Below the pieces are notes generated by a model. The model was given only the letters and a program-made list of their open reading frames with translations, was not told the DNA's origin and ran no database searches. 64,000 bases of DNA, from assembly GCF_011075055.1 (NCBI RefSeq), contig NC_058149.1, positions 8,686,449 to 8,750,448 of the forward strand, read 5' to 3'. Made by a program: the position numbers and the translations under genes. The first letter of the stretch is position 1. Each line of letters starts with the position of its first letter. Shown in pieces: positions 1-13,400 of this stretch. The stretch is from Mangifera indica. Lineage: Eukaryota; Streptophyta; Magnoliopsida; Sapindales; Anacardiaceae.

Positions 1-288
1 AAATTGAAATTTTAAAGGTATTTGAGTCATTAAATTCATAAATCTAAAAAAATTTGATATTGATAAACTAAAATAATATTATTTTGATTAATACTAAGCA
101 AAATAATATTATTTTAATAATTTTTATTCAATTATAATATTAAGTCAAACTAAAATTCGATTCGAACTTAATTCCTATAAAATGAATTTTTTTAGATAAT
201 TTTAACTCATAATTGATAATGAGTTTATTTGATAGTGAATTTGAGTTGTTGTTGGACTCGATCTCATGAATGTAGGCTAATTTTTATC
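1..288. other. AT-rich intergenic DNA
   Basis: No gene, RNA or bounded element is visible here. The sequence is very AT-rich with short A and T runs. Confidence 0.5.
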
Positions 289-464
289 AATAAAACTATG
301 TACACCTATTTTTGATACACAATTTATGTACACAGATGAGGTGTTATCATGTGATTGGATGTTTCTTTATCATATAATGACACATGTTTTAAAATCACCT
401 AATTACATAATGACACATTATTGTGTACATAAATTATGTACCAAAAATGGGTACACATAGCACT
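289..464. mobile_element. MITE family A, copy 1
   Basis: A 176-bp element with imperfect terminal inverted repeats of about 38 bp. The left end contains CTATGTACACCTATTTTTGA and the right end, read in reverse complement, contains CTATGTGTACCCATTTTTGG. Related copies lie at 23377-23555, 40119-40281 and 52297-52465. There is no coding capacity, so it would depend on a transposase supplied elsewhere. The target duplication is not clear, so the superfamily is left open. Confidence 0.6.
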
Positions 465-1369
465 GCTCAATTTTTATATAGTTAAACTATGTAAAAAATT
501 TCTGTCTCTTTTTCTTTACCGCACTTTTATTTTACTTTCACTTGGTGTGCTTGTTTTTGTGTAAAAAGCAACTGAATTTTCAATTCATTCCTATCACTCA
601 TTTGGCTAAATAACCCTAACACATCTCTCACTTTAATGTGAATTTTAAATAAAAAATGTTGATGGCTAAAATTTTACCAACAAGAAGTATGCAAGATTAG
701 TGATATATTCATATGCAAAGAGATAACAATGTACAAAAAAAGTTTTTAAAGTAGTTCAACCTATTATTTGGAAGTCTACGTCTGCTATTATATTGTTGAT
801 ATCTTGGTGAAATTTTGGCTTGGTACACTCTTGTATATATAAGACAAAAGGAAAAAATAATGTTGTAATTACACGTTTTGGATGCGTTTAAATCGTAGTA
901 CATTGAATTTTTTTTCCCTTTTATCTATATTCCTATTTAAATAAGAGATAATTTTGCACTCCATAAAGGCAGATGATACGGATGGATGTGATCCATTGAT
1001 ATTAGGAGGTGAAAATGACACATTAAAAAAATCATGAAAAAAAATGTTACTATTAAAAGACACTCACTCTATTGATTTTGGATTGGAGGACTTTTACTTG
1101 TTTTGTAACACTCATTTCTAGATGAATCCTTCTGAAGAGAATATACATTTAAAGTGGCATGTTATCAAAACTTAAAAATCATGCAATTTAAAATCAATCA
1201 CAACATATGTAACTCATAATAAATATTAAATGAGCATTATCAAAAACTTTATAAATGAGTGTGCAAAAAATATCATTATAAAAGTTAAATCATGTTTTTT
1301 TGTAAAACAAATAAATGTAGAAATATATTACAACATAAATAAGTGATAATCATAATATAAAAGTCAATC
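465..1369. other. intergenic DNA without recognised features
   Basis: AT-rich sequence. Two short overlapping minus-strand open frames (709-1063) are low in complexity, resemble nothing known and are not considered genes. Confidence 0.5.
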
Positions 1370-2792
1370 CCCTCCATATGCTATCTTTTTTTAGTTGACT
1401 CTTACTTCTCCCACAATCACACATAAATCATTTTTTACATGTAAAACAATCATAATGAACAAATGACTGCTAAACACTAATAAGTAGGTGACCTATATAA
1501 TATTTTATTGTACACCAAATAACATTTACATAAACTTATCATTCCTTCATACATGAACATGCACATTCTTGCACAGAGCTAAGGTCATCATAATTCCTTT
1601 CTCGACCCTTCTCATGATGACAAAAAATGCAACAACTTATCTTTTACTTCTTATGAAAGCATGACTATCTTTCACTAAGTCAATCAAAAAACTTCACTAA
1701 CTTAACTTTGTTAGTTAGACTAGGCTACAAATGTATAGACACTCTAGCAATGAGAAAATAAATTCTCAATCTCACTTTTTATTCACAAAATTATCATGGA
1801 TTGCTAAAATCACCCAAAGGTGGTCCCTGCATAAAGCTTCTAACTAACCATATGAGGAATAAACTTATGAAATTCTCATTTTCATACACAATATATATGG
1901 AATTCTGATTGACATCATATTACGAATGCCTCTATAACGGGTATGTGCATGAAACATCTCATAAATGTCATAATGTGATATCCCTCATGCTTTCACATTC
2001 GGGTTGCTAAGCCAAAGATCACATAATAGTGGCACATTGTGCCACATGTTAAACAATTATAGCTTGTTCCATTATTCTTATGCCATAAATCAAACAACAA
2101 TGGCATTTCAACTTATCCTTATGAAACAAACCACATAGTTGTGGCTTTCATCACACATCTTAAGTCAAAGATCACACACCAATGGCATAATTAGTTCTTC
2201 TTCGAGTCACAAATCACAAAACAATAGCTCTCACTTTCTTAACATATTGCCACATATCACACAACCAGTGGCCTACTACTTATAAGTTTAGTCATATATC
2301 ACTCAACTTACGACTTTATCATCACTACACCATCTCACAACATTCCAAGTTCTTAACATATCTCTCATAACTATTCTTTTCTTAAGCATATACATTAGTT
2401 CACACAACTTAAGGCTTGTACATGTTCATTTACCTTAGTTCACACAAATTAAGGCTACTTAACATTCAAACACCTTGGTTCACATAATTGAATCCCATAT
2501 AACATTCCATATCCTACAGAACAACTTCATGAACAGTTGCTAATGGTCTATGAACACCTATACATCATTCTTGTAATGTGAACATGCATTGCTATCTTTG
2601 TAATGATTGTTCACTACTTCATTTACTAATGAATGTTCTTTTTATCATGAATGATTGCCTATTTCTTCTTTCTTAGAGATAGAAGACCATTTGCCACAAA
2701 TGAACAAGTGTTCTATTAAGTAATAATTCAAAATCTGCACTTTTTGCTATCTTTTCCACACCCAATCATTAAAAAATTAAATCTCTATAATA
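1370..2792. repeat. decayed LTR-type sequence
   Basis: A long non-coding stretch built from loosely recurring phrases such as TCACATAATAGTGGCAC and CACACAACTTAAGGC. The same phrasing returns at 5800-6070 (for example the phrase CGAGTCACA near 2210 and CGAGTCACAT near 5880). It resembles the CA/TG-rich long LTRs of plant Ty3/gypsy elements, but ends and target duplications are not identifiable. The assignment is an inference from style rather than from a coding domain. Confidence 0.3.
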
Positions 2793-2800
2793 CTTAGGCT

Positions 2801-3192
2801 TAGGGTTGGATTCGAGCCAAAATGAGCCCAAACAAGATGAAACTTGTTTTCAGATGGGCTCAACTTATTTTCGACTTGGGCTTGTCGAGTATAAAGAAAC
2901 ACTAATTCATATTCTTCTTATTTTGCAATTTAAGAGTTCATGTTTAGTTCAGATTCGTGTGGACGAGTCAAACTTAGCTCAGGTTCACATGAGATGTTCA
3001 ACTCGACTCCCTTAATGACATTTTTTTTTTTTTTTTAATAATGTGAGTCAAGATTGGCAAGTGTTCGGTTTCGAGCTTGGGTTTGTTTTCCATGCTACTT
3101 TTGAACTTGTATTTAGGTTTGTGTTCATTTATCTCTTGTTCATATTCTAGCTCATTTTGAGCTCAAACAAGCTCACTTCAAATCTAACCCTA
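2801..3192. mobile_element. non-autonomous hAT MITE
   Basis: A 392-bp element beginning TAGGGTTGGATTCGAG and ending with the imperfect inverse complement (CAAATCTAACCCTA). It is flanked by 8-bp duplications that match at 7 of 8 positions: CTTAGGCT at 2793-2800 and CCTAGGCT at 3193-3200. An 8-bp duplication with a TAGGG-type terminus is the hAT signature. The interior carries repeated GAGC/GCTC phrases and a T17 run but no transposase. The open frame at 2806-3015 lies wholly inside it and is not a gene. Confidence 0.72.
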
Positions 3193-3200
3193 CCTAGGCT

Positions 3201-3834
3201 AGTATATCATCCCATAATCTCAAGTGCATGCTTATTTCTCTCAATTCAAACTACTTAACATACCACAATAAACAAAATTTGAATTCATCTTTATTTCACA
3301 ATAAAGTCACACCTATCATATTAAATTTCATGTTAGAGTTGTTACTTAAACATATCATCACATTAACACATGAATTTTAGATTTATATGTACCAAACAAC
3401 AGGCCATATACATTGAATTTCCAACTCAAGAGGGATGATAATTGCTACCTACCTCTCCTTTAAAGAATGTTAATCTTCTAGCTTTAAAACTTTAAAATTG
3501 AACCTCAGAATGGTGTGAATTCGATCTTTTAACCTCATTCATTTTTATCTAAAAATTTTGTATAAAAATTGTGAAATTCTCTCTTGAAAATTGAACTCTT
3601 TTATATATATTTTTAGTCACCGTTAGAAATGGCCCTTCATCCCTTTTGAAAATGTGTTCCTTATAGTTATCCAACTTAAATTATATTTACTCACTTCTAG
3701 AATTACAATCTTTCAATAACTTCTGCTTAGGAGCAGGTGTTCCTTCTGTTGGGATAGACATTCCAACTATCAAAATTACATTCTTGCCTATGAGTAATAG
3801 TTCATTCTCTTTGAATGATTTTTAGACATAAAAC
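3201..3834. repeat. continuation of the decayed LTR-type sequence
   Basis: Non-coding DNA that appears to continue the repeat interrupted by the hAT MITE. No element boundary can be fixed. Confidence 0.25.
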
Positions 3835-5170
3835 TATTGGAGTAAATGCCCTAAAGCCAATCGTTATATCTATGTAATCATAATTATAATTATTTTTTTT
3901 GTAAATAAAATGACATTTCCTTCATCGTGATTCCTTTTGTTTAAAAGTAGATGAATGTCTTTAGAATGATTGAACCATGACAAAGGGATTAATGTATGCC
4001 AATTAATCTTGAGAAACCTATGATCACATTAAGTGTCCATCTTAGAAATTTTTATAGTTATGATATTATCTAACTAAGGACACAAGTAATATGATTCGAG
4101 GTATCATAATATTAACAATCACACGAAAAAAGGTGACATATCTCATGTGTCAAAGTTGTTTGTCAATAGTTTGGTATAATATATAACTACACATTATGTA
4201 AACATGTCCATCAAATTGACATATCAAGATGATTCCATATGGATGTTTACCCTTGTTTATATGGAAGATATCCTCTAACAAACGATTGTATATATGAAAT
4301 TTTGACTTGATGTCATTAGACCGTCTTATACATGGATCAGTATGATTTGACATTAGTCTAACATAGTCTTTGAGAATAGATTACAAGAATGGTGGTGATT
4401 GGTCATATTGTAAGATGTACAAAAGCTATGATGAATCAATAAATGATTTATCACTCCTGGGTATGACAATTGATATTTTTGATATACTTACTAAGAGACA
4501 TCAACAACCACTCAAAATTTGTGGTCACAGTAGGATTGAGTTGTTACTCAGTTCAATATTGTCTTATCGTTAATACAAACGTCAAACAATGCATATTAAG
4601 GATCTCTACAGGTAGACAATAATTTTGTGTTTCAGCCTTGAAAATATATTGTAAGATGAGAGAATTGAATTGTATAAAAACTATATTGTTAATAGGTAGA
4701 CAATATATTGTATGTTGACATTTCATCATTTAGGTAGTCATGATATCTTGCTAGAAATTAATTTTGGTCTTTGTTTGGGTGGTTGAGGAACTGCAGGTTT
4801 AACATTAATTCATTCACTACCAACATAACCAAGAGCTTATAGGTTTGCCATAATAAGGGTAGATTTCAGTGTTAGAGGCCTTAGGCTGTATGGGATGAAT
4901 TGTATCCAATATTTAGATTATTAGTTTGAGTTTTATAGAACAACTGGACTTAAGTATGACTATGTCTTCTTGAAGGACCAAAATATAATAAATCAAAAAT
5001 TGATGGGTTGGAATAAAATTATTGGATAGTTGACTTTAACCAATTTGGAAAAAAGTGAGTCAAAAATTGGATAACTGACTGGTCAGATGAACGATTATTT
5101 ATTATTCCTAGTTGACCTTATCTAAAGATCTTATTTCATATATGGAAATCTATATAACACTTTGTTCCTA
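3835..5170 (+). repeat. LTR-like repeat family B, copy 1
   Basis: A 1.34 kb non-coding repeat starting near TATTGGAGTAAATGCCCTAA. It aligns along its length with the reverse complement of 28440-30663, and its first part aligns with 63296-64000. Shared landmarks include GGACACAAGTAAT, GTCAAAGTTGTTTGTCAATA and, with the minus-strand copy, AGGATTGAGTTGTTACTCAG-like sequence. Copy 2 begins TGTTAGAATAAGTGCCCTAA, a typical LTR start. It is best read as a solo LTR or an LTR-derived large non-coding element. The small open frames at 4150-4573 are chance frames inside it. Confidence 0.6.
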
Positions 5171-6318
5171 AAATTTTATTGAATAATTTTCGTATCCCTA
5201 ACTTATATTAATCTCAATTAAAAATAGAAAAAAAATAATTACAAGTGCAAACAGGTGTCAATAATATGTAAAATCATATGTTGGAGGTGTTTTGTAATTT
5301 TTGAAAATTTTAGGGTTGTTAAGATTTCTTTTCAAGGGGTTTTTGGAAATTTAAAAAATAAGTTTGAGGGTGCTTTTGAAAATTTTAAAGTTTTAATATA
5401 TTTTTCAATAGTTTTTAAAATGATAGATACACCTCAAAAAATTAAATATAGTACAACAAATTAGAGGTTTCCATAACTTGTTTTTTATATTTATCTTGTC
5501 ATTTTCTTTACATGTTTATTGTATATGTATTTCATATTCATTTTTCATATTTATTTCATGTCCTAGATAACTATAATTCAATATTATTTATTAATAAGAA
5601 ATATTTAGAATTAAATGATTTTTAATAGTTTTAAATTATAATCCAAAACAAATCAAATTATATTTTTTTTAGTTTGAAATCTAAAATGATTTGGTTTATT
5701 TTGAAATTTTTTCAAATTATTTTTTTAGTTTGATTTAAAAAGCTCTTAAATGGTTTCAAACTAAATCGTACATACCTTTAACACCTTAACTTAATCTTGT
5801 TATAGATCACACCACAGTGATTCATAACTCAGAACTACTACCAAATATCACACAATATTGACACAATTATTGCTTCCTCGAGTCACATGTCACACAGACA
5901 TGACTTATTCATTCATAAATTCATACCTTGAATCACACTAACTAGTAGCTTACTTATATATTTTGTCATACTTCAAACACTGCTTAATTCTACATAACTC
6001 ATAATCTTTACTTTATGTCTATCTTAAGACTTCTACTTTTACTTATATATTAGTTCTCACAATTTATGATGACAAACTTTTATATCATATTAATTATTTG
6101 TGAACTTGTTATTAGGAAAGGAAAACAATCATAATCTAAACCTTAAACTTGAGCCGAAAAAAGTTTGTTAGTGAGAAAGTACTTTTCTCACCCCTACAAA
6201 AAAGGTAAAATGGAACCACACAAGAAAATAGTTATTAACAGATGAGTTGTTATTAAATTTCCTCTTTACTATATAATTGAAAATGATGGTTATGAATGAC
6301 ACCACTCTCTAGATTAAG
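5171..6318. repeat. intergenic DNA, part related to 2100-2450
   Basis: 5171-5760 is AT-rich with no feature; an open frame at 5255-5464 is of low complexity. About 5790-6110 is similar in wording to the LTR-type sequence near 2.1-2.4 kb, which suggests one older repeat split by later insertions. Confidence 0.3.
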
Positions 6319-6325
6319 ACCACTA

Positions 6326-7373
6326 ATTTTTTTTTTTTTTTTGGATAAGTATACATTTACATTGCACAAAAAACACATGCCTGGAGGCAAAACCACCTAA
6401 ACTCATCCTCAGAAACGAAGAATAACAAGATAACCGCATACATTGAAACAACTCATAACATATCTAAACTTTTGACAAAACCCGATTAACAAACACCTAA
6501 TTCTCAAAACATATGCCCCCTAATCCAAACCAGAGGTACTGACCCAATTAATAAGAAACAAAATCATCCAACAAACAATCCCCTCCCCAGCATCCACCAT
6601 AGAGGATTCAATAACAACTCTCTGGGACACACCCTGCTCTTTTAAATACAACAGCAAGTAGAACACAGGAAATCTTCAAAATCAGCTACTGGAGCAAGCT
6701 TAATGGATAAACAAGAAGGAAACAACCCATCCAGACAACCAGGAGAACAAGCAGCAGCAGAACCAGCACATTGCAATCAATACCATAACACCTGCAACTT
6801 ACATTGCTTCACCCCTACAATAGTATCAAGCTGAACCAAGGAGCAACAACAGAAAAAGAATACACATTCACAATCGCTGCACCAGCACCACAGCAAACTG
6901 AAGGCTCCAGACAGCACCAACATTAAGGAGATCACACAGCAGCAAGGACATTGATACAGCACCAGCAGAGGCAGAGCCGAGGCAAAGCAGGGGGTTATTG
7001 ATACAGAAGACTTGACCAACCCAGCATCACTAATGCAACAGAAAAAGAGATCACACAGCAGGCAACCGTACAGCTCACCACAGCATGCAGCAACTGAAAT
7101 GCAACCCATATAGATCCAGCCACCAAAGGAGTTAATGAACACAGAACTTGAATTAAGAACTTCAACAAGGGACCACACATATTGGAAATGCTACAAGCAA
7201 GCACAAAATACCCAAGAGAGCAGAACCTGCAGAAACCAGAGCAAGGAAAGAGAGGGGCAGCAACCAGAAAATAAAAGAATCAAAGCAAAACAACACCAAC
7301 AGCAGTAAATGACAAGAGACCGGGAGACAGAAGCAGGAAACTAGAATCCAAGCACAGAAACCCTGCACTCTCA
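6326..7373 (-). mobile_element. poly(A)-tailed retroposon
   Basis: Read on the minus strand, this 1.05 kb unit ends in an A16 tail (T16 at 6327-6342). It is flanked by the 7-bp direct repeat ACCACTA at 6319-6325 and 7374-7380, as expected of target-primed reverse transcription. It is clearly richer in G+C than its surroundings and lacks a conserved reading frame; the 133-aa minus-strand frame at 6777-7178 is a Cys/Leu-rich chance frame. It could be the 3' end of a LINE, a long SINE-like element or a retrocopied non-coding transcript. It lies directly downstream of the RIF1 stop codon, about 110 bp away. Confidence 0.6.
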
Positions 7374-7493
7374 ACCACTAGATTATACCATCAAATTCAC
7401 ATTAATAATTTGTCAATCACTACTTTAAAGGCAACACTACAGCATACGCCATCCACAACAGAATATTTACATCTTTGTGATGGGTTCAAAATT

Positions 7494-10400
7494 CTAATAA
7501 TCTTGAGTCTCTGGTAATTCATCGTTTCCTTGAGAAAAATCAACATTTGTATATGTCCGGATTCCAGGACCATGTCCACCACAATCCCATTCCCTTCCCT
7601 GTTGTGCTCGTCTAACCTCCTTTTGATGCTCAGTGAGCATGGACCACCCTCTTTTTGGACTAGCCGACACTTGACCCTTCTGCTCAATCATATTTATTGT
7701 TTCCTCTATTATTTCTACCCTTTTCGAGCTCCTATTATGTGTTGCAGTCACCCTGTATTTCTGTGGTGCTGCAATGTCCTCTGTTCCAGAATGGCTTCTC
7801 TTCAGCAATGGTTGGCTACTTGGCAACAGTTTTATTCTTCCGCTTCTTGAGAGCTTGTCTAAGACATGAAGCAAGTTTTGAGGGTAATACAACTCCACTT
7901 GCTTACCATATGTGGAATTCCAGAAGGAGATAGTTGGTTCAGAAATTGAGAAACTTGGGTGATTAAGGGCTTTTTCAACGAGGCTTGCCTGAAGTTTGAG
8001 GAAGGCAGAATCGAAGATTATTGGTGGCTGACTCTTTTGCAAAGAATTCAAAGTTTCAGCCCATAGTCTTGGAAGCTGCTCATTGGTGGCTTGATCCTGT
8101 ATTTCAGTAAGTGACAACCAGAGAAGCAGCGGACAAGAAATGATCTGCAGGAAAAAATACAGGACAATGAACTTCATTTAAAAAAGAAAAAAAGGAGAGA
8201 GAGAGAGAATAAACTTCTTGCAATGCAACACTGGAAAGTATGAAACAACCAAAATATAATTCCCCAGAAAGAAGAACCAAAAGGATTATCCTAGGTCCTG
8301 ATCTCCACTAGAACAATATGTTTTAGGTATTCTTGTTTTAGTTACTAGCAACATCTATACTGAAAAGATTATAAGAAAAGGATAGTGTTATCTGCAATCA
8401 CAGTTGAATAGGCTTCAATTACTAAAGAAATGCATAATCTAGACCTAAAAGCTTATTAAAAAAGATTCTTTCACAGAATTCTTCCAAACACACTCAAGTT
8501 ACCTCTAAATACAGTTGAGAAACAAACCTTGAAAAATGACACAATATTTTCCTGCAAAACTAAGCAATTAACAAAGCAAGCCAATGAGGAAAATACCCTG
8601 CAAAAGACATAAGAAATTGAGATAAATGAAAAGATATAAACGGAGAAAGACATAACTTAAACAATAAGTGGACAGTTCTAGTAAGGCTTACCTGGAAGTC
8701 TGCATACCATTTAGTGGTTTGAGTCCCATCTTCATCCTTGAAAACTTCAAGAACCTATAAAATTCCACATGAAACATGAACAAAAGCACTTGGGAGAGTT
8801 TAATGAAAAGCTAGGTAAGAGACCATTCCCTTCAAATAGATAGTTTTATGCAAGCCTATATCTTTCTAATAACATTCAATGAGGTAATATTTTGAGTTTA
8901 GAATGTTTGAACTGAGATCCTATTGATAATTCAATGAAAGCAATCTACTGCCAACATTACTTGTCAATATCCTGATGTCCCTCTACAAAATGAATTATGG
9001 ATGCACCAGATCATTTCATCTTTTATTAAAACACCCTCATATGGAACAATAGCATAAGCAAAGCACACTCAAGTGAAGAATTGAACATAACTGCATCAGG
9101 ATTGGGGTCAACAGGATCTGGTCTGATTGAAAAGTCAGGAGTCCCCAGACTTTAGAACTTCTGAGATCATCAACCTTGCCTAAGCTGTCATATTCTTGTT
9201 GATCAATCATTGTTTAGGCCAAAAAACAAAATTTACCAAACTTCCTTTGTCCAGGACTCTACCAATATCATCTTCAGACTAATCAACTATAGCTTTAGCC
9301 CATATTTTCAAAGTTTTAGCACTTAAATAACAATAGGTAGTAAATTCTCTATATTTAGGACTCCACCCTATTTAGAAAAAAGATAGTAGCTAGGAAACCT
9401 TTCAGGCAGCTGTGCTTAATTACGAAAAGTATAAAGATGCATTTATCATTATTTAAAAAGAAAAAAAAATTGACCAGAAACAGTGACTTAAAAGACATCT
9501 ATAGGTTCTAAAGGTAACAATTCACAATTGCAACTCAAATAGATTGATGTATTAACACCCTACCATTAATTCATGAGGTTTTGGCTAGATTAAGATAAAC
9601 AGCTTCTGCATTTACCTGGCAGCAAGTCCCACGATATTGTCGAAGCCAGATATCTTATGGCCACCATCAAGTTTAGTTTTGGCTGAACTTGAACTTAATT
9701 CTGACATTTTAATATGCTCCAGGATACAGATCACAACATCACCAGATAAACATAAAAGATTAGGATCCAAATCCTCTTTACTTGAATCGATCTCAGTACT
9801 TAACACAAGCATGCTAGTACTATCATCCAGACATCCGTTTATAACTGAACACAAGTCCTCAGGGAAACTGCTAGTGGAATATTCAATTTTTGAGGTAATA
9901 ACAGAAGCATAAAGTGACTTCCACACCTCAATAACATGTTCATGCTCAATACTTCTCCCTGATGAAACAATAGCTTCTTCTAAGGAGCTTCTGACTTTGA
10001 CTGGGGTTGAGTTTGATAGAAGAAACGGACATATAACAAATGGGTAGGACAAGAGACGGCAAATGGCAAGACAATATGTACTATCGGATTCCTTATTTAA
10101 GAATGAGAGATCTTTCACACTATGTATCCACTCTTTTAGCCCTTCAGTTATTGCAGTCCATATCTGCAAGTGACAATATCTTATGCGTTCATACAACAAA
10201 CCATTTGTGGCTAGAAGCACTTCTAGGGGGTCATAAGAGAAAAATAAAAATTTAAAGAACTTGTAAGATTTTTGTATATAAAAGTCCATTCTGGGTTTAT
10301 TCAAAGTTAACCCAACCAACTCACGGATGTAGATGACCATTAAATAAACCATGGGTGAAACCATGTCCATGAAAGTGACAGAACTGATGCCTAGAACTTT

Positions 10401-13400
10401 TGCATGCTTAATGTCATTACGAGATGGTTGTTTTTCAATGAACTTGATGTCTAATGCCACCTTGTACAAAGGGGATCCCAGAATCAGAGGTTCTAACTCC
10501 TCAATGACAGCCTCAACAAATGACAGAGAAGCATGATGCATATCATTATTGCCTTTTCCTTTAGAAGACAAATCTTCACATATCTTTGCTGTGAACCTTA
10601 ATATTGAGTTCAAACACAACACAATATCCTTGTAATCAACAGCTAAATTTTTTATTTCCATTTGGACTGCTTTTAAAACAGATCTAAATATCTTTAAAGC
10701 AGCATCACATGTTGAATTTTGGTCTTCATAGGAGACTTTTTTCATTGAAATAGGACAAGTGATAATATAAATTATGTTTTCAAAGAAATCCACTCGGCTA
10801 AGATCCCATGGCAACCATTTAATTGGATACTGCTTCCAATAGTATTCACCTGATATTGAAGGTCCAAGCATAGAGGTTTTAACTGGTAAATTGTCAATTC
10901 TCAGGCCATTGGTGTCACAGTTCACATCTTTGAATTTGACTAGAATAGAATCATGAAGCAGTTCTAGGCATAGATTCCATGACCAGATATTCTTACCATG
11001 AGGTCCCTTCTGAAAAACGGCTTCCAGGATAGGATCCAACACCAATTTCATCACTGATGGGCAGTTAATAGAGGTATCAAGTTTATGTAGCAGATAACAC
11101 CATGTAGTCATGCAGGAAGAGATAACAGATACTTCACATTTACTTGAAAAGATGCCTATCAGAGGTGTCATTATCAGTTTTATGTTTTTGAGAGCTGCAT
11201 TTTCTTGGATGTCATAAATATTTCCCTTAGGTGCTCTCACTTGACGGTAACCATTCTCAACATCTCTGTTTGTCTCACGAGGTAGTATTGGTAGGTAAAT
11301 AAGAGTATCAATAAGACCTTCCCAGGCAGCCTGCAACACCAAGCCACACATTTGTTTAAGAGGCCAATTAACACCTCAGGATATCAACATTCAGTAATTC
11401 CGAAAAATGTGATGTGAACATGCATAAGAAGTCAATAATAAATATGACATTGTTGATGAGTCCTTGCCTGACTCAATTCTGGGACAAAAAATAAGAAGCC
11501 AAGTTTTTGAAAACCAGATTGAACATAAAATTCTCAAGTTTGCTACAACAGACACAAAGTATGTCCATGCCTCACAACTGAATGATAGATCAACATTACA
11601 GGTTCACATGTTATGACTAAGCCCATGACTTTACATGTATGGTCCACAAAGCAACACATAAAGGGCATATATAAATAGAGTTTGAGCATACATTTCATCT
11701 AAGATTCTGTATTTTTGTTGGAAAGCATTTAAAAAAATAAAACAATATGGAAGAAACTGCAAATAGGGATTCGTTATAGCAACCTATTTTCGCATAACAA
11801 AAATGAAAAAACTCATTTAAGTAATACCAGTGAAGCAATTTGGACTTGTGGGTTGTGATCTGAAAATGTCAGCTCAGGCACTTTAAGCATATCATTAATT
11901 AAATGTCTATTTTTCTTAATGGCATGAGACCCTAGCAGGCGGATGAACCATCCCCATGCTTGGATAGTTTCAATCTTCATGTCCTGGTTTAACAGATCTT
12001 TCATCCTAGCGAGTAAATTTTTCTTCATTTCTTCAGCAAGTGCCTGTTTAAAACAGAAGAAAATATTCTAACAAATATGATCAGACAGTGAAACAATTGA
12101 CAAGCCACCTTTTGGTGCACTCACTTGAAAAAATAAAAGGGTAAAATTTAAACAATTTACCAAAATAATAACATACAACCAATTATTAATATTTTATTGT
12201 ATGTTAACCACAAGGCAATTGAACATACATATTTGAAAACTACATAATTATACAGGTTATATTTGCTTTAATCGATCCACTTTACATTACAACAGTAAGC
12301 TTCCCAAAACATAATTGAGTTTATCTTGGAGAAATTTCTAAAAAACAAAATTCATTTCCAAGTTTAACTAAACGAATAAATTCAGTTACAAATATTAACA
12401 AGTAATGATGAACATTATGTACAGACACTTTAATTCAGGTAATTTTGTCAAATGATCTGCTATGCTAGCAGAGACCCCTAAAATGTTCTTGAAAGATAGT
12501 ACATGATAGGATTCTACCTATTCCCATTGAGCAAAGGATCAAAAAACAATATAGCTATCAGGTATTCATCTCTTCAATTAGAATACGATGGTTAATAACA
12601 AGGATAGTGATATTGGTAGCAGAATTATAGAGACTATCATTGAATTACACATGGACCAAACTATGGATATTGCACCTTCTTGGGTGTAAATGGTACAAGA
12701 TGCAGAAAAAAACATATTAAGAGAGAGAGGGAAAGAGGAAAAAAAAAAAAAAACTTGTTAATAATGTACCTTAGACAGAGCTAGGGTAGGAGGAATCATT
12801 GTGGACTTAATATTCAACAAACATCTTTCTGACATGTCCCTTTCTTTCTTCTCACTACTAAGAAGTCTTCTACATATTGGAGGAACCCATATATGTGACA
12901 GTTCTCTCATATTTTCACTTAATTGAGAAGCTAACTTCATCACAGCCTGTTAAATCAGAATCAAAGAATTAGAATGGAAGACAAAGCTGGCATTTTCTCA
13001 CCGGAAACACAAGTCAGATATTAAGAACTTAACATCTTACAAGAAGACTTGAATAGACTACATAGAAATTTAATGCTTGAGATTTATTGAAAACAATTGA
13101 GGTCAAGAGCTAATCTGTGCATAACATGCATGTATAAAGTGGAATTCATGGTTTGCTAATTTAGAAATCTTGGCATTCTTAAATATTGTAAAGAAGGTTT
13201 GGATCTGTTAGAACATGTATACAAATGAATTCACTGTCAAGAAATGTCATTGCCAAATTTAGCAACAAAAAACTATATTTAACTCAGTTAGTAGTGCTAC
13301 ATGCTCAACATGATTCACATATTAGGTTAGCAACATAATCATATCATTCCATGAATAAGATTTCATCATTCGCAGATATGCCAATGCTGAAACATATAAA

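Noticed and set aside
2791..2830. TAGGGTTGGATTCGAGCC considered as part of a tRNA gene (T-loop-like GGATTCGAGCC)
   Set aside because: No acceptor or anticodon arms fit around it, and the sequence is the terminus of a hAT MITE.
6777..7374. Overlapping minus-strand open frames of up to 133 aa, Cys/Leu-rich
   Set aside because: They lie wholly in the poly(A)-tailed retroposon, overlap each other in different frames and show no domain.
7530..7933. Plus-strand open frames of 106 and 78 aa
   Set aside because: They are antisense to the last RIF1 exon, whose minus-strand frame is clearly the conserved one.
9637..10536. Plus-strand frames opposite the large RIF1 exon
   Set aside because: Antisense shadows of exon 7.
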